A stretch of 61,739 bases of DNA from Clostridia bacterium (lineage in GTDB: Bacteria; Bacillota_A; Clostridia; Christensenellales; Aristaeellaceae): the NCBI GenBank assembly GCA_017525805.1, contig JAFXSH010000172.1, positions 1 to 61,739 on the forward strand. Reading direction: 5' to 3'. The notes under the pieces are model-generated. The model was not told the DNA's origin and ran no database searches. It was given only the letters and a program-made list of their open reading frames with translations. Numbering within the stretch: position 1 is the first letter of the stretch; every line of letters begins with the position of its first letter. Shown here one piece after another: positions 40,331 to 49,732 of this stretch. A program made the translations under genes and the position numbers.

Positions 40331-42274
40331 GTGAAACGCTTTATCATCCTGTTGGCCTTTCTGTGTGCTTTGTTTATTGGATGCCAATGCGCACTTGCAG
40401 AAACGAGCCTAAAGCCGGGCATGGCCGTTTTATTTGGTCAGTACGAACAGGACAATAATACGGAAAACGGCAAAGAACCTATTGAATGGGTCATTTTGGA
40501 GATTCAGGATGATAAAGCGCTGCTGGTCAGCAAGTGCGCGCTGGATTGTCTGCCTTTTCATGAAAAAGCCGAGGATTTGACATGGGAGAAAAGCAGCATC
40601 CGGTCTTGGCTGAACGGAGAGTTTTATGCTTCCGCGTTCGTTGAAAGCGAACAGCAGGCTATCGTTCTGACCGCGATTCCCAATGCGGCGGAGGATGGCT
40701 TTGCGGATTATAACCCGGCAGATTTGTCCAAGACAAATGATCGGCTGTTTCTGTTGAGCTACCGGGAGGTAATGCATTATTTCCCGGAACAAAATGATCG
40801 AAAAATTATCGGCACGGAATACGCCCGTTCAAAAGGCGCTCGCTTTGCGGGCATCATATCCATCGGCATCGGTGAAACCGACTGGTGGCTGCGTTCTCCC
40901 GGAAAAGCCTCCTTTGATGCTGCTTTCGTGAATGTGTATGGAGGCATCGACACCAAAAAAATCAGTACCAAACAGGGTATCCGCCCAGCTGTTTGGGTAG
41001 ATTTGAGCGCCGATGGAAGCAGTTTCCCCTATGCCCTTTATTCAAAAGCTGTCGAGCTGTCAGAACAGGAAAACTATGCGGCGGCGGCAGAAATATTTGA
41101 AACATTGGGAGATTATAACAACAGCTCTGAAATGGCGGCCAATTGCCGCTATCATCAGGCAATTCATGCTTCTGCAAATGGCGAATACGATTTGGCTATT
41201 CAATTATTTGAAGCTCTGAATGGGTATCAGGACAGCTATGACCTTGGCCGCGCCGCGCGCTATGCAAAGGCGGTATCCTATCAGGAAGCGGGGAATTATT
41301 CCGTTGCAATCAAACTGTTTGGCGAAGTCGGACAATATCAGGACAGCATGAAACGGCTGAAACAATGCTTTGACAAGCAGGGTATTTCTCAATTCTATTT
41401 TTCCGCTGATTCGGTCAATACAGGCGTTGATAACGGCTACTCAAATGCCAATGCCATTCAAGGCAACGATAAGCATTTCGGATGGCGGTTGGGGCGTTTC
41501 TTCGTCAGCGGATATACCCGTGTTACAGAGAACAGCACCGACAATCCCATTTTCATTAAAACGCTGGGTGACTCCATTACGCTTTGGTTTGACCTGGAAC
41601 AGGATATCAACGCTCTGAATGGCAATGCCAACTTGATTGTCGGAGAAGATCAAAACGGATTTGACCAGTATTTCAGCGTGCAGAAAACTAATTTTGGCAG
41701 AGGCACATTGATTGTTCGCCACGCGGATTATCGCAACGCCAAAGGCGACCCCGTTATTTATACGGACTATGTACTTGCCAAGGGAACCACAGGGGCGGAT
41801 ACCAAAGTCGTCTTGCATGAGGAGGGCGACTATGAGGTCGCATTGGATTACGAATTACAGGACAACGATTTGACTCATATTCTGGACAAATTCGGTAACT
41901 ACCGCATCTTTTTCAAATTCTCCATCCGGAACGGAAACTGCATGGTTTATCCCTTTGACGTGGCAACCAAGGCCGAACTGCAAAACACCGCTGTTACAGA
42001 AAACGGCTTCTACCTTGATCTGGCCCGTTCCCGGTATCTGGATATTGATGTCCGGCGTTCCGTACTCGTGGAAGGGCCAAACGGCATGACCGAGGACGAA
42101 CGTTTCAATCGTCCGGCCAAGGATGGGGACAAATACGATGCTGAAGGAATTTACACAATTTCAGTCCGCAATCGGTATACCGGTGAATCCACAGTGAAAA
42201 CTATTTTTGTCGGCTCCAACGAACTGTTGCAGGAATACATTGAGAACGGCTTCAATGCGGAACGGCTGAAATAA
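40331..42274 (+). CDS. Secreted DUF6273/TPR-like protein, 647 aa
   Basis: A signal peptide (FIILLAFLCALFIGCQCALA) is followed by a DUF6273 domain (about 30-230; IEWVILEIQDDKALLVSKCA, WLRSPGKASFDAAFV, GIRPAVWV). Then come three TPR-like repeats of the form AxxLxxxGxYxxAIxLFxxLGxYxDS (about 235-355), and a C-terminal beta-rich part. GTG at 40331 was chosen because GGAGG lies eight bases upstream; an earlier TTG at 40289 has no such site. It is 15 bases from the LHH toxin gene and clearly AT-richer than the surrounding genome. Possible roles are carrier or surface partner of the toxin; not proven. Confidence 0.78.
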   Translation: MKRFIILLAFLCALFIGCQCALAETSLKPGMAVLFGQYEQDNNTENGKEPIEWVILEIQDDKALLVSKCALDCLPFHEKAEDLTWEKSSIRSWLNGEFYASAFVESEQQAIVLTAIPNAAEDGFADYNPADLSKTNDRLFLLSYREVMHYFPEQNDRKIIGTEYARSKGARFAGIISIGIGETDWWLRSPGKASFDAAFVNVYGGIDTKKISTKQGIRPAVWVDLSADGSSFPYALYSKAVELSEQENYAAAAEIFETLGDYNNSSEMAANCRYHQAIHASANGEYDLAIQLFEALNGYQDSYDLGRAARYAKAVSYQEAGNYSVAIKLFGEVGQYQDSMKRLKQCFDKQGISQFYFSADSVNTGVDNGYSNANAIQGNDKHFGWRLGRFFVSGYTRVTENSTDNPIFIKTLGDSITLWFDLEQDINALNGNANLIVGEDQNGFDQYFSVQKTNFGRGTLIVRHADYRNAKGDPVIYTDYVLAKGTTGADTKVVLHEEGDYEVALDYELQDNDLTHILDKFGNYRIFFKFSIRNGNCMVYPFDVATKAELQNTAVTENGFYLDLARSRYLDIDVRRSVLVEGPNGMTEDERFNRPAKDGDKYDAEGIYTISVRNRYTGESTVKTIFVGSNELLQEYIENGFNAERLK

Positions 42275-42289
42275 AAAGGAGGGATGAAC

Positions 42290-43438
42290 ATGTTGAAACG
42301 CTTGCTTTCTCTGGTGCTGGCGCTTTCTTTGCTGTGCTCCGCCTGCTATGCGGAATCGGCTGATACGGTTCCGGACTTCAAAGGAATGAATGACCCGGCG
42401 TTGCTTCCCTATATTGAAGATACACTTTATCAGGAATTGGTGGGTTCCCTGAACAGTGACGAATACTTTGTTGAGAATGTTAGCGCGATTTATATTTCGC
42501 AGGAATACCTGGACGAGCTGGCCTTTAATTCCCAAGCCAACATTTTCTTTGGTTATACGCTTGCTGAACTGGATGAACAATTCCAGGGGATGAAGTATGT
42601 TTTCACCCTGGGGAAAAATAACGAAACCGTAGTGGAGCCTTTTGAAGCATATGATGACACTTATGATCGGGTGCTTCAAAATGTTGCGGTCGGTACGGGC
42701 GTCATCCTGATCTGCGTAACAGTTTCCGTTGTGACTGCTGGCGCGGGCGCGCCTGCTGTCAGCCTGATCTTTGCCGCCGCCGCCAAATCAGGAACAGTAA
42801 TGGCGTTGTCGGGTGGCGTTCTGGGCGGCGTATCAGCGGGAGTTGTTACCGGGATTCAAACAGGTGACATGGATGCAGCAATAAAATCGGCTGCATTGGC
42901 TGGAAGCGAAGGATTCAAATGGGGTGCTATTACCGGTGCTATTTCCGGCGGTGCGAGCGAAGCTATTGCGCTAAAAGGCGCTACATTGAATGGTCTTACG
43001 ATGAATGAAGCGGCAGCCATTCAAAAAGAATCCGGTTTTCCTTTGGATGTTATCAAAAACTTTAAGAGCATAGATCAGTATAACATTTGTAAAGAAGCTG
43101 GCCTTACACCGCAAATGGTTAATGGAAAAATGTCGCTTATTCGCAGCATAGATTTGAATTTTAAGGATGAACTTGGAAAAACTAATCTTCAAAGGATGCG
43201 TGAAGGATTGGCTGCATTGGATCCGTCAACAAGACAAGCGTATCAACTGCATCATATCGGACAGGAAATGGATTCAACCCTCGCTATTCTTACTGAAGCG
43301 GAACATATGCAAAATGGTAATAATCTGATTTGGCATGTATTGGGCAGCGATTCTGCAATCAACCGGACTGTTTTTGATAAACAGCGGCAAGCGTATTGGA
43401 AAACGCTGGCTGAAATACTGTTTGCTGGAGGGGTGTAA
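42290..43438 (+). CDS. Sec-exported LHH-family nuclease toxin
   Basis: A 382-aa polymorphic-toxin-like protein. It has a signal peptide (MLKRLLSLVLALSLLCSACY), a variable N-terminal part, a Gly/Ala-rich hydrophobic region (about 130-225, typical of pre-toxin or membrane-passage segments) and a C-terminal LHH domain of the HNH/endonuclease VII superfamily. The catalytic motif is YQLHHIGQ (His321, His322) followed by DSTLAILTEAEHMQNG (Glu338, His339) and IWH (His349). The ATG at 42290 is six bases after AGGAGGG; ATG 42284 abuts it. The next gene, one base away, encodes a SUKH immunity protein, the standard partner. The target is expected to be DNA. Confidence 0.84.
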   Translation: MLKRLLSLVLALSLLCSACYAESADTVPDFKGMNDPALLPYIEDTLYQELVGSLNSDEYFVENVSAIYISQEYLDELAFNSQANIFFGYTLAELDEQFQGMKYVFTLGKNNETVVEPFEAYDDTYDRVLQNVAVGTGVILICVTVSVVTAGAGAPAVSLIFAAAAKSGTVMALSGGVLGGVSAGVVTGIQTGDMDAAIKSAALAGSEGFKWGAITGAISGGASEAIALKGATLNGLTMNEAAAIQKESGFPLDVIKNFKSIDQYNICKEAGLTPQMVNGKMSLIRSIDLNFKDELGKTNLQRMREGLAALDPSTRQAYQLHHIGQEMDSTLAILTEAEHMQNGNNLIWHVLGSDSAINRTVFDKQRQAYWKTLAEILFAGGV

Positions 43439-43439
43439 A

Positions 43440-43829
43440 ATGAGCGACTTCTTAAGTGAATTGAGAAAAAAGCAATATTTTGCATGTTATGGTCCCGTTA
43501 CGAATGAAGAAATCAAAGCTGCGGAAGAAAAACTTGGCACGAAGTTCTCACCAGAGTATCGCGAGTATGCTTTGGCATGCGGTTTTGCTTCGGTCACAGG
43601 ACACGAGTTCACTGGAATCTGCCCAGCAAAGAGAATGAATGTTGTAGATGTTACTTTGTCCGAGCGGATGAAGCAATCTCAATCAACAAATAATCTGTAT
43701 GTTGTTGAACAAACGAATATGGATGGAGTTGTTATCTGGCAGGATGCCAATGGAACGGTTTATCAAACCAGCCCGGGAAAACTGCCAATCAAAATATGTG
43801 ATTCACTTGAAGAATACCTAAAACAATGA
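43440..43829 (+). CDS. SMI1/KNR4 (SUKH) immunity protein
   Basis: A 129-aa protein of the SUKH fold: ACYGPVTNEEIKAAEEKLGT, the KFSPEYREYALACGFASV segment and a C-terminal ICDSLEEYLKQ. SUKH proteins neutralise nuclease toxins, including LHH/HNH types. It starts one base after the toxin stop with GGAGGGG upstream, so it is made together with the toxin and protects the producing cell. Soluble and without a signal peptide, as required for an immunity protein. Confidence 0.88.
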   Translation: MSDFLSELRKKQYFACYGPVTNEEIKAAEEKLGTKFSPEYREYALACGFASVTGHEFTGICPAKRMNVVDVTLSERMKQSQSTNNLYVVEQTNMDGVVIWQDANGTVYQTSPGKLPIKICDSLEEYLKQ

Positions 43830-43837
43830 GAAACGCT

Positions 43838-43869
43838 CTCCCTGCCGCCTCGCAAGAAGCGGCAGGGAG
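43838..43869. terminator. Strong hairpin between immunity gene and XRE gene
   Basis: Perfect 11-bp stem CTCCCTGCCGC/GCGGCAGGGAG with a 10-base loop, followed on plus by TTGTTAGTTTT. It ends both convergent genes. Confidence 0.8.
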
Positions 43870-43878
43870 TTGTTAGTT

Positions 43879-44112
43879 TTACAGTCCGGTTTCTTCTTCT
43901 ACCATGCGAATCAGTTCGCTGAGCCGTATCCCCAGGGCATCGGCGATACGCCAGAGGGTGTCCACGTTGGCGTTTTTCGTGCCCGCCTCGATCATGGCAA
44001 GGTGGCTGCGGGCCACCCCAGCTAGGCCGGACAGCACCTCTTGGGACAGGGCTTGTCGGATGCGCAGATCACGGATGATCCGTCCGGTGATTTCGCAGTT
44101 GTATGGAATCAT
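43879..44112 (-). CDS. Small XRE-family regulator
   Basis: A 77-aa single-domain Cro/C1 HTH protein (IIRDLRIRQALSQEVLSGLA, then RSHLAMIEAGTKNANVDTLW). The ATG at 44112 follows GGGAG; the open frame upstream is not supported by a site. It marks the right side of the AT-rich toxin island and is divergent from the GH94 gene. Target unknown. Confidence 0.82.
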   Translation of the reverse strand: MIPYNCEITGRIIRDLRIRQALSQEVLSGLAGVARSHLAMIEAGTKNANVDTLWRIADALGIRLSELIRMVEEETGL

Positions 44113-44242
44113 GTTTTTTCTCCCTTTCGCGGATAGTAGGCGGTGCGCCTCCATCAAAGGGCGTGTATTTTTTGCGAATATAGCGAAGGGGAGAAGGAAC
44201 GAAAAAAAGGGGTTCAGAATGGATTTCTTTCCGGTTCTTTGG

Positions 44243-44271
44243 TTGACAAACCCCATTTTCAGTGATAAAGT
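44243..44271 (+). promoter_or_regulatory. Promoter of the GH94 gene
   Basis: TTGACA (44243-44248), 17-base spacer, TAAAGT (44266-44271), 38 bases before the ATG at 44310. Confidence 0.65.
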
Positions 44272-44309
44272 TGCAAACGGAATACCACGGAAAAAGGAGA
44301 GGTTTCGCC

Positions 44310-46748
44310 ATGCAGTACGGTTATTTCGACGATGCGCATCGGGAGTATGTGATCACCCGGCCCGACACCCCCTATCCCTGGATCAACTACTTAGGCAGCG
44401 AGGATTTCTTTTCCCTGGTGAGCTGCACCTCCGGCGGGTACAGCTTCTATAAGGACGCCCGGCTGCTGCGCCTGACCCGTTACCGCTACAACAACGTGCC
44501 CACCGACGCGGGCGGACATTATTTCTACGTCAACGACGAGGGCACCGTGTGGAACCCCGGCTGGCAGCCCGCCCAAACGGCCCTGGACAGCTACGAGTGC
44601 CGGGTGGGCACGGGCTATACCGTGATCGAGGGCAAAAAGAACGGCCTGAAAGCGAAGCAGACCATCATGGTGCCCCGGGGCAAGACCGCCGAGGTGACCC
44701 GGGTGGAGCTGACCAACGAAAGCGGGGAAACCAAGAAAGTATCCCTGTACAGCTTCGTGGAATTCTGCCTGTGGAACGCCCAGGACGACAGCACCAACTT
44801 TCAGCGCAATTTCGCCCTGGCGGAGTTCGAGTTTGAAAAGGACGGCGCGGTGCAGTACCACAAGACCGAATACCGGGAGCGCCGCAACCATTACGCCGTG
44901 TACGCCGTGAACGCCCCCGTGGACGGCTTCGATACCGACCGGGAAACCTTCATGGGCCTGTACAACGGTTTCGGCAGGCCCGACGCCGTGCTGGAGGACA
45001 AGCCCCGCAATTCCGTGGCCCACGGCTGGGCCCCCATCGGCAGCCACTGCATCAAGCGGGAACTGAAGCCCGGCGAAAAGGTTTCCTTTATCTTTGTGCT
45101 GGGCTATTGCGAGAATCCCGAGGATCAGAAGTTCGTGGCCCACGAAGTCATTAACAAAGAGCCCGCCCATAAGCTGCTCAATGATTTCGCTACCGACGAA
45201 CAGTTTGAAGCGGCCCTTTCCGAGCTGAAAGCCCATTGGGACAAGCTGCTCAGCAAGTTCACGATCCAGAGCGGCGACGAGAAGTTCGACCGTCAGGTGA
45301 ACATGTGGAACCAGTACCAGTGCATGGTCACTTTCAACATGAGCCGTTCCGCTTCCTACTTTGAAAGCGGCATCGGGCGCGGCATGGGCTTCCGCGATTG
45401 CAGCCAGGATCTGCTGGGCTTCGTGCACCTGATTCCCGAACGCGCCCGCCAGCGCATCCTGGACATCGCCTCCACCCAGTTCCCGGACGGCAGCGCCTAT
45501 CACCAGTACCAGCCCCTCACCAAGCGCGGCAACATGGACGTGGGCAGCGGCTTCAACGACGATCCCCTGTGGCTGATCTTCGGCGTGAACGCTTACATCA
45601 AGGAAACCGGCGATTTCGGCATCTTAGACGAAATGGTGGATTTCGACAACGACCATACCCAAGCCCAGACGCTGCTGGAGCACCTGCGCCGTTCCTTCCG
45701 CTATATTGCCAACCATAAGGGCCCCCACGGCCTGCCCCTCATCGGGCGCGCCGACTGGAACGACTGCCTGAACCTGAACTGCTTCTCCGAGCATCCCGGC
45801 GAAAGCTTCCAGACCACCGGCCCCTCCGAAGGTCCCGTGGCGGAAAGCGTGTTCATCGCGGGCATGTACGTGGGCGTGGCGGACGATTACGCCGATTTGC
45901 TGGAACGCTGCGGCGACCATTCCGAGGCAGCCTTCGTGCGCGGGGAAAAGCAGGCCATGACCAAGGCTGTGGAGGAAAACGGCTGGGACGGCGAATGGTT
46001 CCTGCGGGCCTACGACGCTTATTCCCACAAGGTGGGCAGCAATGAGAACGAGGAAGGCAAGATCTACATCGAGCCCCAGGGCATGTGCGTGATGGCGGGC
46101 ATCGGCCTGGAGAACGGCATGGCTCAGAAAGCCATGGACGCCACGGAAAAATATCTGCTGTTCAAGTACGGCGTGGTGATCCTGTGGCCCGCTTACAGCA
46201 AGTATCATCTGGAACTGGGCGAGGTGAGCAGCTATCCCCAGGGTTTCAAGGAAAACGGCTCCGTGTTCTGCCACAACAATCCCTGGATCATGATCGCCCA
46301 GACCAAGTTAGGCCACGGCGACAAGGCCTTCGACCTGTACACCCGCATCGCCCCCGCCTGGGTGGAGGATCAGAAGCTGCACCGCACCGAGCCCTACGTG
46401 TACGCCCAGACCGTCAACGGCAAGGAAGCGCCCCTGCCCGGCGAAGCCCGCAACAGCTGGCTCACCGGCACCGCCGCCTGGAACTTCGTGGCCGCCAGCC
46501 AGGATATTTTGGGCGTCAAGCCCGATTTTGACGGCCTGAAAATCGATCCCTGCCTGCCCGCCTGCCTGCCCGAAGTGAAGGTGCACCGTTCCTTCCGGGG
46601 CCATGACTTCGATATCGTGATCCACAATACCGCCGGCGGCGAAAAGGGCAAGGTCCGCGTGAACGTGAACGGCGAGGCCATCCAGGGCCAGACCGTGGCC
46701 GTGCCGGAAACCCAGGAAGCCACCCAGGTGGAAGTGTGGGTGGAATAA
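44310..46748 (+). CDS. GH94 cellobiose phosphorylase
   Basis: An 812-aa cytosolic phosphorylase that splits a beta-1,4-glucobiose with phosphate into glucose and glucose 1-phosphate. The N-terminal beta-sandwich (to about 270) and (alpha/alpha)6 barrel are present. Landmarks are GRGMGFRDCSQDLLGFVHL, IGRADWNDCLNLNCFSE with the catalytic acid Asp482, and RTEPYVYAQTVNGKEAP near the phosphate site. The length fits cellobiose phosphorylase rather than the larger cyclic-glucan enzymes. AGGAGAGG precedes the ATG. No transporter is adjacent. Confidence 0.9.
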   Translation: MQYGYFDDAHREYVITRPDTPYPWINYLGSEDFFSLVSCTSGGYSFYKDARLLRLTRYRYNNVPTDAGGHYFYVNDEGTVWNPGWQPAQTALDSYECRVGTGYTVIEGKKNGLKAKQTIMVPRGKTAEVTRVELTNESGETKKVSLYSFVEFCLWNAQDDSTNFQRNFALAEFEFEKDGAVQYHKTEYRERRNHYAVYAVNAPVDGFDTDRETFMGLYNGFGRPDAVLEDKPRNSVAHGWAPIGSHCIKRELKPGEKVSFIFVLGYCENPEDQKFVAHEVINKEPAHKLLNDFATDEQFEAALSELKAHWDKLLSKFTIQSGDEKFDRQVNMWNQYQCMVTFNMSRSASYFESGIGRGMGFRDCSQDLLGFVHLIPERARQRILDIASTQFPDGSAYHQYQPLTKRGNMDVGSGFNDDPLWLIFGVNAYIKETGDFGILDEMVDFDNDHTQAQTLLEHLRRSFRYIANHKGPHGLPLIGRADWNDCLNLNCFSEHPGESFQTTGPSEGPVAESVFIAGMYVGVADDYADLLERCGDHSEAAFVRGEKQAMTKAVEENGWDGEWFLRAYDAYSHKVGSNENEEGKIYIEPQGMCVMAGIGLENGMAQKAMDATEKYLLFKYGVVILWPAYSKYHLELGEVSSYPQGFKENGSVFCHNNPWIMIAQTKLGHGDKAFDLYTRIAPAWVEDQKLHRTEPYVYAQTVNGKEAPLPGEARNSWLTGTAAWNFVAASQDILGVKPDFDGLKIDPCLPACLPEVKVHRSFRGHDFDIVIHNTAGGEKGKVRVNVNGEAIQGQTVAVPETQEATQVEVWVE

Positions 46749-46809
46749 CTGAACGTAACGATGGCGACCGGACCATATGATAGAAACAATCCCAATACAT
46801 CAAAACCTA

Positions 46810-46838
46810 TTGACTGAATGGGTATTTCATGCTATGAT
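46810..46838 (+). promoter_or_regulatory. Promoter of the peptide-transport operon
   Basis: TTGACT (46810-46815), 17-base spacer, TATGAT (46833-46838). Confidence 0.7.
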
Positions 46839-46876
46839 GCGCATGAAGAAATCGGGCGTTTGCCTGATGGTATTTC

Positions 46877-46906
46877 GGGGCACCCGCGCGCCGGGCGCCC
46901 CTTTTT
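46877..46906 (+). terminator. Leader terminator (possible attenuator) before the peptidase gene
   Basis: GGGGCACCCG pairs with CGGGCGCCCC (one mismatch), loop CGCGC, followed by TTTTT. It lies between the promoter at 46810 and the TTG start at 46936, so it would stop most transcripts unless relieved. Confidence 0.7.
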
Positions 46907-46935
46907 CCTAAAAGCGTTTGGGGGAGGGACCGCCC

Positions 46936-48063
46936 TTGACGGAACGGGAATTGACCGCCTTTTTTGAGGACCTGCACCGGCACCCGGAATTGGGCCTGGA
47001 GGAAGTGAGGACCACGGCCCTTTTGCGGAAGGCTTTGGAGGAAGCGGGCGTTAAGGTATATCCCTCCGGCATGTCCACGGGGCTGATCGCGGTGATCGAG
47101 GGCGCTTTACCGGGCCGGGTGATCGGCCTCCGGGCGGATATGGACGCCCTGCCCGTACAGGAGGAAAGCGGTCTTGCCTACGCCTCCCAGGAACCGGGCA
47201 AAATGCACGCCTGCGGCCATGATTTTCATACCGCCTGCATGCTGGGCGCGGCGCTGGAAATCAAGCGCCGGGAAAAAGAACTGCGGGGCACGGTGAAAAT
47301 CGTCTTCCAGCCTGCGGAGGAAGTGTCCAAGGGCGGCAATGTGGTGGCCCGTCAGGAGATATTGCAGGATTGCAATGAGTTTTACGCCGGGCATACCTAT
47401 CCCGGCTTCCCGGCGGGAACGCTGGGCATCAGGCCCGGCCCGGTGATGGCCGCGCCGGACGCTTTCACCATCCATATGTATGGCAAAGGCGCCCACGCGG
47501 GGAACCCCTACCAGGGCATCGATCCCATTCCGGCGGCGGCGGCGCTGGCCCTGTCGGCCCAGAGCATCGTCAGCCGCTTTAAGGACGCCTTTGAACCCGC
47601 CGTGCTGTCCGTCACCCACATCCAGGCGGGCAACACCTGGAACGTGGTGCCGGAGGAAGCGCTGCTGGAGGGCACGCTGCGCACGTTCAGCCAGGACTTG
47701 CGCAAAGCCATGATGGCCCGCCTGAACGCCATGACCGAGGCCATCGCCCAGGCGCACGGCTGCACGGCGGATATCCAGTGGATGATCGGCCCCGACCCGG
47801 TGGTCAACGACGCGATGCTGTGCGAAAAAGCGGCGGAGGTAGCCCGTGGCCTGGGCTTCACTGTGAAACAGCAGGACAACACCATGGGCGGGGAGGATTT
47901 CAGCGAATACCTGAAAATCTGTCCCGGCGTGTTCATCCGGGTGGGCACCGGCGGCGCATATACCAACCACCATCCCAAATTCACCGCCGACGAACGGGCC
48001 CTGTGGCCCGCCGCGCTATTCTTTGCGGAACTGGCCCTGCGAAGGGCCCGCACAAATATTTAA
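46936..48063 (+). CDS. M20-family amidohydrolase/peptidase
   Basis: A 375-aa zinc hydrolase of the M20D group (N-acyl amino acid or hippurate hydrolase type). Metal-binding segments are GLRADMDALPVQEE, KMHACGHDFHTACML, FQPAEEVSKGG, YAGHTYPG and the C-terminal TMGGEDFSEYL with TNHHPKF. The TTG at 46936 was chosen because GGGAGGG lies seven bases upstream. Cytosolic; probably hydrolyses imported peptides or acyl amino acids. It is the first gene of the peptide ABC operon and 13 bases from the binding-protein gene. Confidence 0.88.
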   Translation: MTERELTAFFEDLHRHPELGLEEVRTTALLRKALEEAGVKVYPSGMSTGLIAVIEGALPGRVIGLRADMDALPVQEESGLAYASQEPGKMHACGHDFHTACMLGAALEIKRREKELRGTVKIVFQPAEEVSKGGNVVARQEILQDCNEFYAGHTYPGFPAGTLGIRPGPVMAAPDAFTIHMYGKGAHAGNPYQGIDPIPAAAALALSAQSIVSRFKDAFEPAVLSVTHIQAGNTWNVVPEEALLEGTLRTFSQDLRKAMMARLNAMTEAIAQAHGCTADIQWMIGPDPVVNDAMLCEKAAEVARGLGFTVKQQDNTMGGEDFSEYLKICPGVFIRVGTGGAYTNHHPKFTADERALWPAALFFAELALRRARTNI

Positions 48064-48076
48064 GGAGGTAAAGAAG

Positions 48077-49657
48077 ATGAAGAAACTGGTTTCCCTGGCC
48101 CTGGTTTTCGTTCTGCTGCTTTCCCTGACCGGGCTGGCAATGGCCGAGGATGAAAAATCCGTCAATATCGGCGTCACCAGCACCCTGACCACATTGAACC
48201 CTCTGGCCTGCGACAACACGGAAGTGGTGAAATACGCCGTTTCCCTGGTGTTCCTGCCATTGGTTGAGCTGAACGCCGAGCTGGAATTCGTGCCGCAGTT
48301 GGCGTCCTCCATCACCACCGAAGATAACCTGACCTTCACCATCAAGCTCCAGGAGGGCGCGAAATGGAGCGACGGCGAACCCGTCACTGCCCAGGACGTG
48401 GCCTTCACCCTGGCCATCGGCGCTGACCCCGTCTCCGCCAATATCGCCCTGCCCCTGTACGCGGTGGAAGGCACCGACGACGACGGCTTCATCGAATCCG
48501 GGGCCAAGGAAATCAGCGGCGTGAAAGTCATTGACGACAAGACCTTGACTGTTTCCCTCAAATGGCCCACCGCCCTGTACACCTTTGAAAACAACTTTGG
48601 CCGGTATCTCTTCCCCGTGCCGGAGCATGTACTCAAGGATGTGGCCCGGGAAGAACTGCTCACCTATGCCTGGTTCAATAAGCCCGACGTGATCTCCGGC
48701 CCCTACTTCATCACCGAAGCGGACTTGCAGCACTACGTCCATTATCAGGCCAACCCGGATTATTTCTTAGGCGCGCCCAAGATCAAGTACCTGAACATCA
48801 ACGTGGTGGCCGCCGCCCAAATGCTGGCGGGCCTGCGCAGCGGGGAAATCGATCTGGTGCAGCAGACCATGGGCTCCATCCCCGTGGAGGACTATGACGC
48901 CGTGCGGGCGCTGACGGGCGTCACCGCCGTCACCGGCACCCCCATCACCAACGAATCCATTTTCATCAACACCGCCAAAGTGCCCGACGTGCGCATCCGT
49001 CAGGCGCTCCTGTACGGCATGGACCGCCAGAGCATGTTTGAAGCCCTGCTGAACGGCAACGGCGAAGTGATCGACGGCTTCCTGGTGTCCGCCTCCCCCT
49101 ATTACAGCGCGGAATTGGGCGTGACAGCCTATGATCCCGAAAAAGCCGCCGCTCTCATCGCCGAAGCCAAGGCCGACGGGGCTAACACGAATCTCACTTG
49201 GTACGTCAATTCCTCCGAAAGCACCTTCAACCAGGCTGTGGAATACTACGCCGCCCTGTTTGACGAAATGGGCCTGCACATCGATATCCGCACCGTCAGC
49301 TTAGCGAACCTCATGGAAGTGGCCACCAACGGCGAACACGACATCATGAGCGTGGAATACACCTACGCCCCCGTGGACCCCTACACCGACGTGGCCTGGC
49401 TGCTGGGCGGGGAGGGAAGCTGGACGGGCTATGCTACCGTCGAAACCGACGCGGCCCTGGCCTTGAGCCAGGAACTGACCGACGTGGACGCCATCACCGC
49501 CCAATACCTGATCGTGGACAGGGCCATGCAGGAAGACGCGGCCATGATCTCCGGCTGGGTCATTGCCACCTTGGGCGCGGTGAACGACCGGCTCACCGGC
49601 GTCACCCCCAACGTGTTCGGCACCTTCATCAGCGTGCAGAACTGGGACATCAAATAA
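48077..49657 (+). CDS. oppA: Peptide ABC transporter substrate-binding protein
   Basis: A 526-aa family 5 extracellular solute-binding protein. Signal peptide (KKLVSLALVFVLLLSLTGLA, cleavage near AMAEDE) without a lipobox cysteine, which is unusual for a Gram-positive binding protein. Family segments are LTFTIKLQEGAKWSDGEPVT, DVAFTL and PDVRIRQALLYGMDRQSM. It captures oligopeptides or similar ligands for OppBCDF encoded further down. GGAGG precedes the ATG. A strong hairpin follows the gene. The lack of a lipid anchor means tethering is unclear. Confidence 0.9.
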   Translation: MKKLVSLALVFVLLLSLTGLAMAEDEKSVNIGVTSTLTTLNPLACDNTEVVKYAVSLVFLPLVELNAELEFVPQLASSITTEDNLTFTIKLQEGAKWSDGEPVTAQDVAFTLAIGADPVSANIALPLYAVEGTDDDGFIESGAKEISGVKVIDDKTLTVSLKWPTALYTFENNFGRYLFPVPEHVLKDVAREELLTYAWFNKPDVISGPYFITEADLQHYVHYQANPDYFLGAPKIKYLNINVVAAAQMLAGLRSGEIDLVQQTMGSIPVEDYDAVRALTGVTAVTGTPITNESIFINTAKVPDVRIRQALLYGMDRQSMFEALLNGNGEVIDGFLVSASPYYSAELGVTAYDPEKAAALIAEAKADGANTNLTWYVNSSESTFNQAVEYYAALFDEMGLHIDIRTVSLANLMEVATNGEHDIMSVEYTYAPVDPYTDVAWLLGGEGSWTGYATVETDAALALSQELTDVDAITAQYLIVDRAMQEDAAMISGWVIATLGAVNDRLTGVTPNVFGTFISVQNWDIK

Positions 49658-49670
49658 TATTTCATAGTTT

Positions 49671-49706
49671 CAGGGGCCGCTGCCATCTTTCCGGCGGCGG
49701 CCCCTG
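49671..49706 (+). terminator. Intercistronic hairpin after the binding-protein gene
   Basis: Perfect 10-bp stem CAGGGGCCGC/GCGGCCCCTG without a clear T-run. Such structures often protect or partly terminate binding-protein mRNA so that it exceeds the transporter mRNA. Confidence 0.5.
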
Positions 49707-49732
49707 AACAGTTTGCGGCGGGGAGGAAAACC

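Noticed and set aside
46834..46911. Short leader peptide frame (MMRMKKSGVC...) running through the terminator at 46877
   Set aside because: Its first ATGs lie in the -10 element and the remaining ATG would be at or before the transcript start without a ribosome binding site; no run of regulatory codons is seen.
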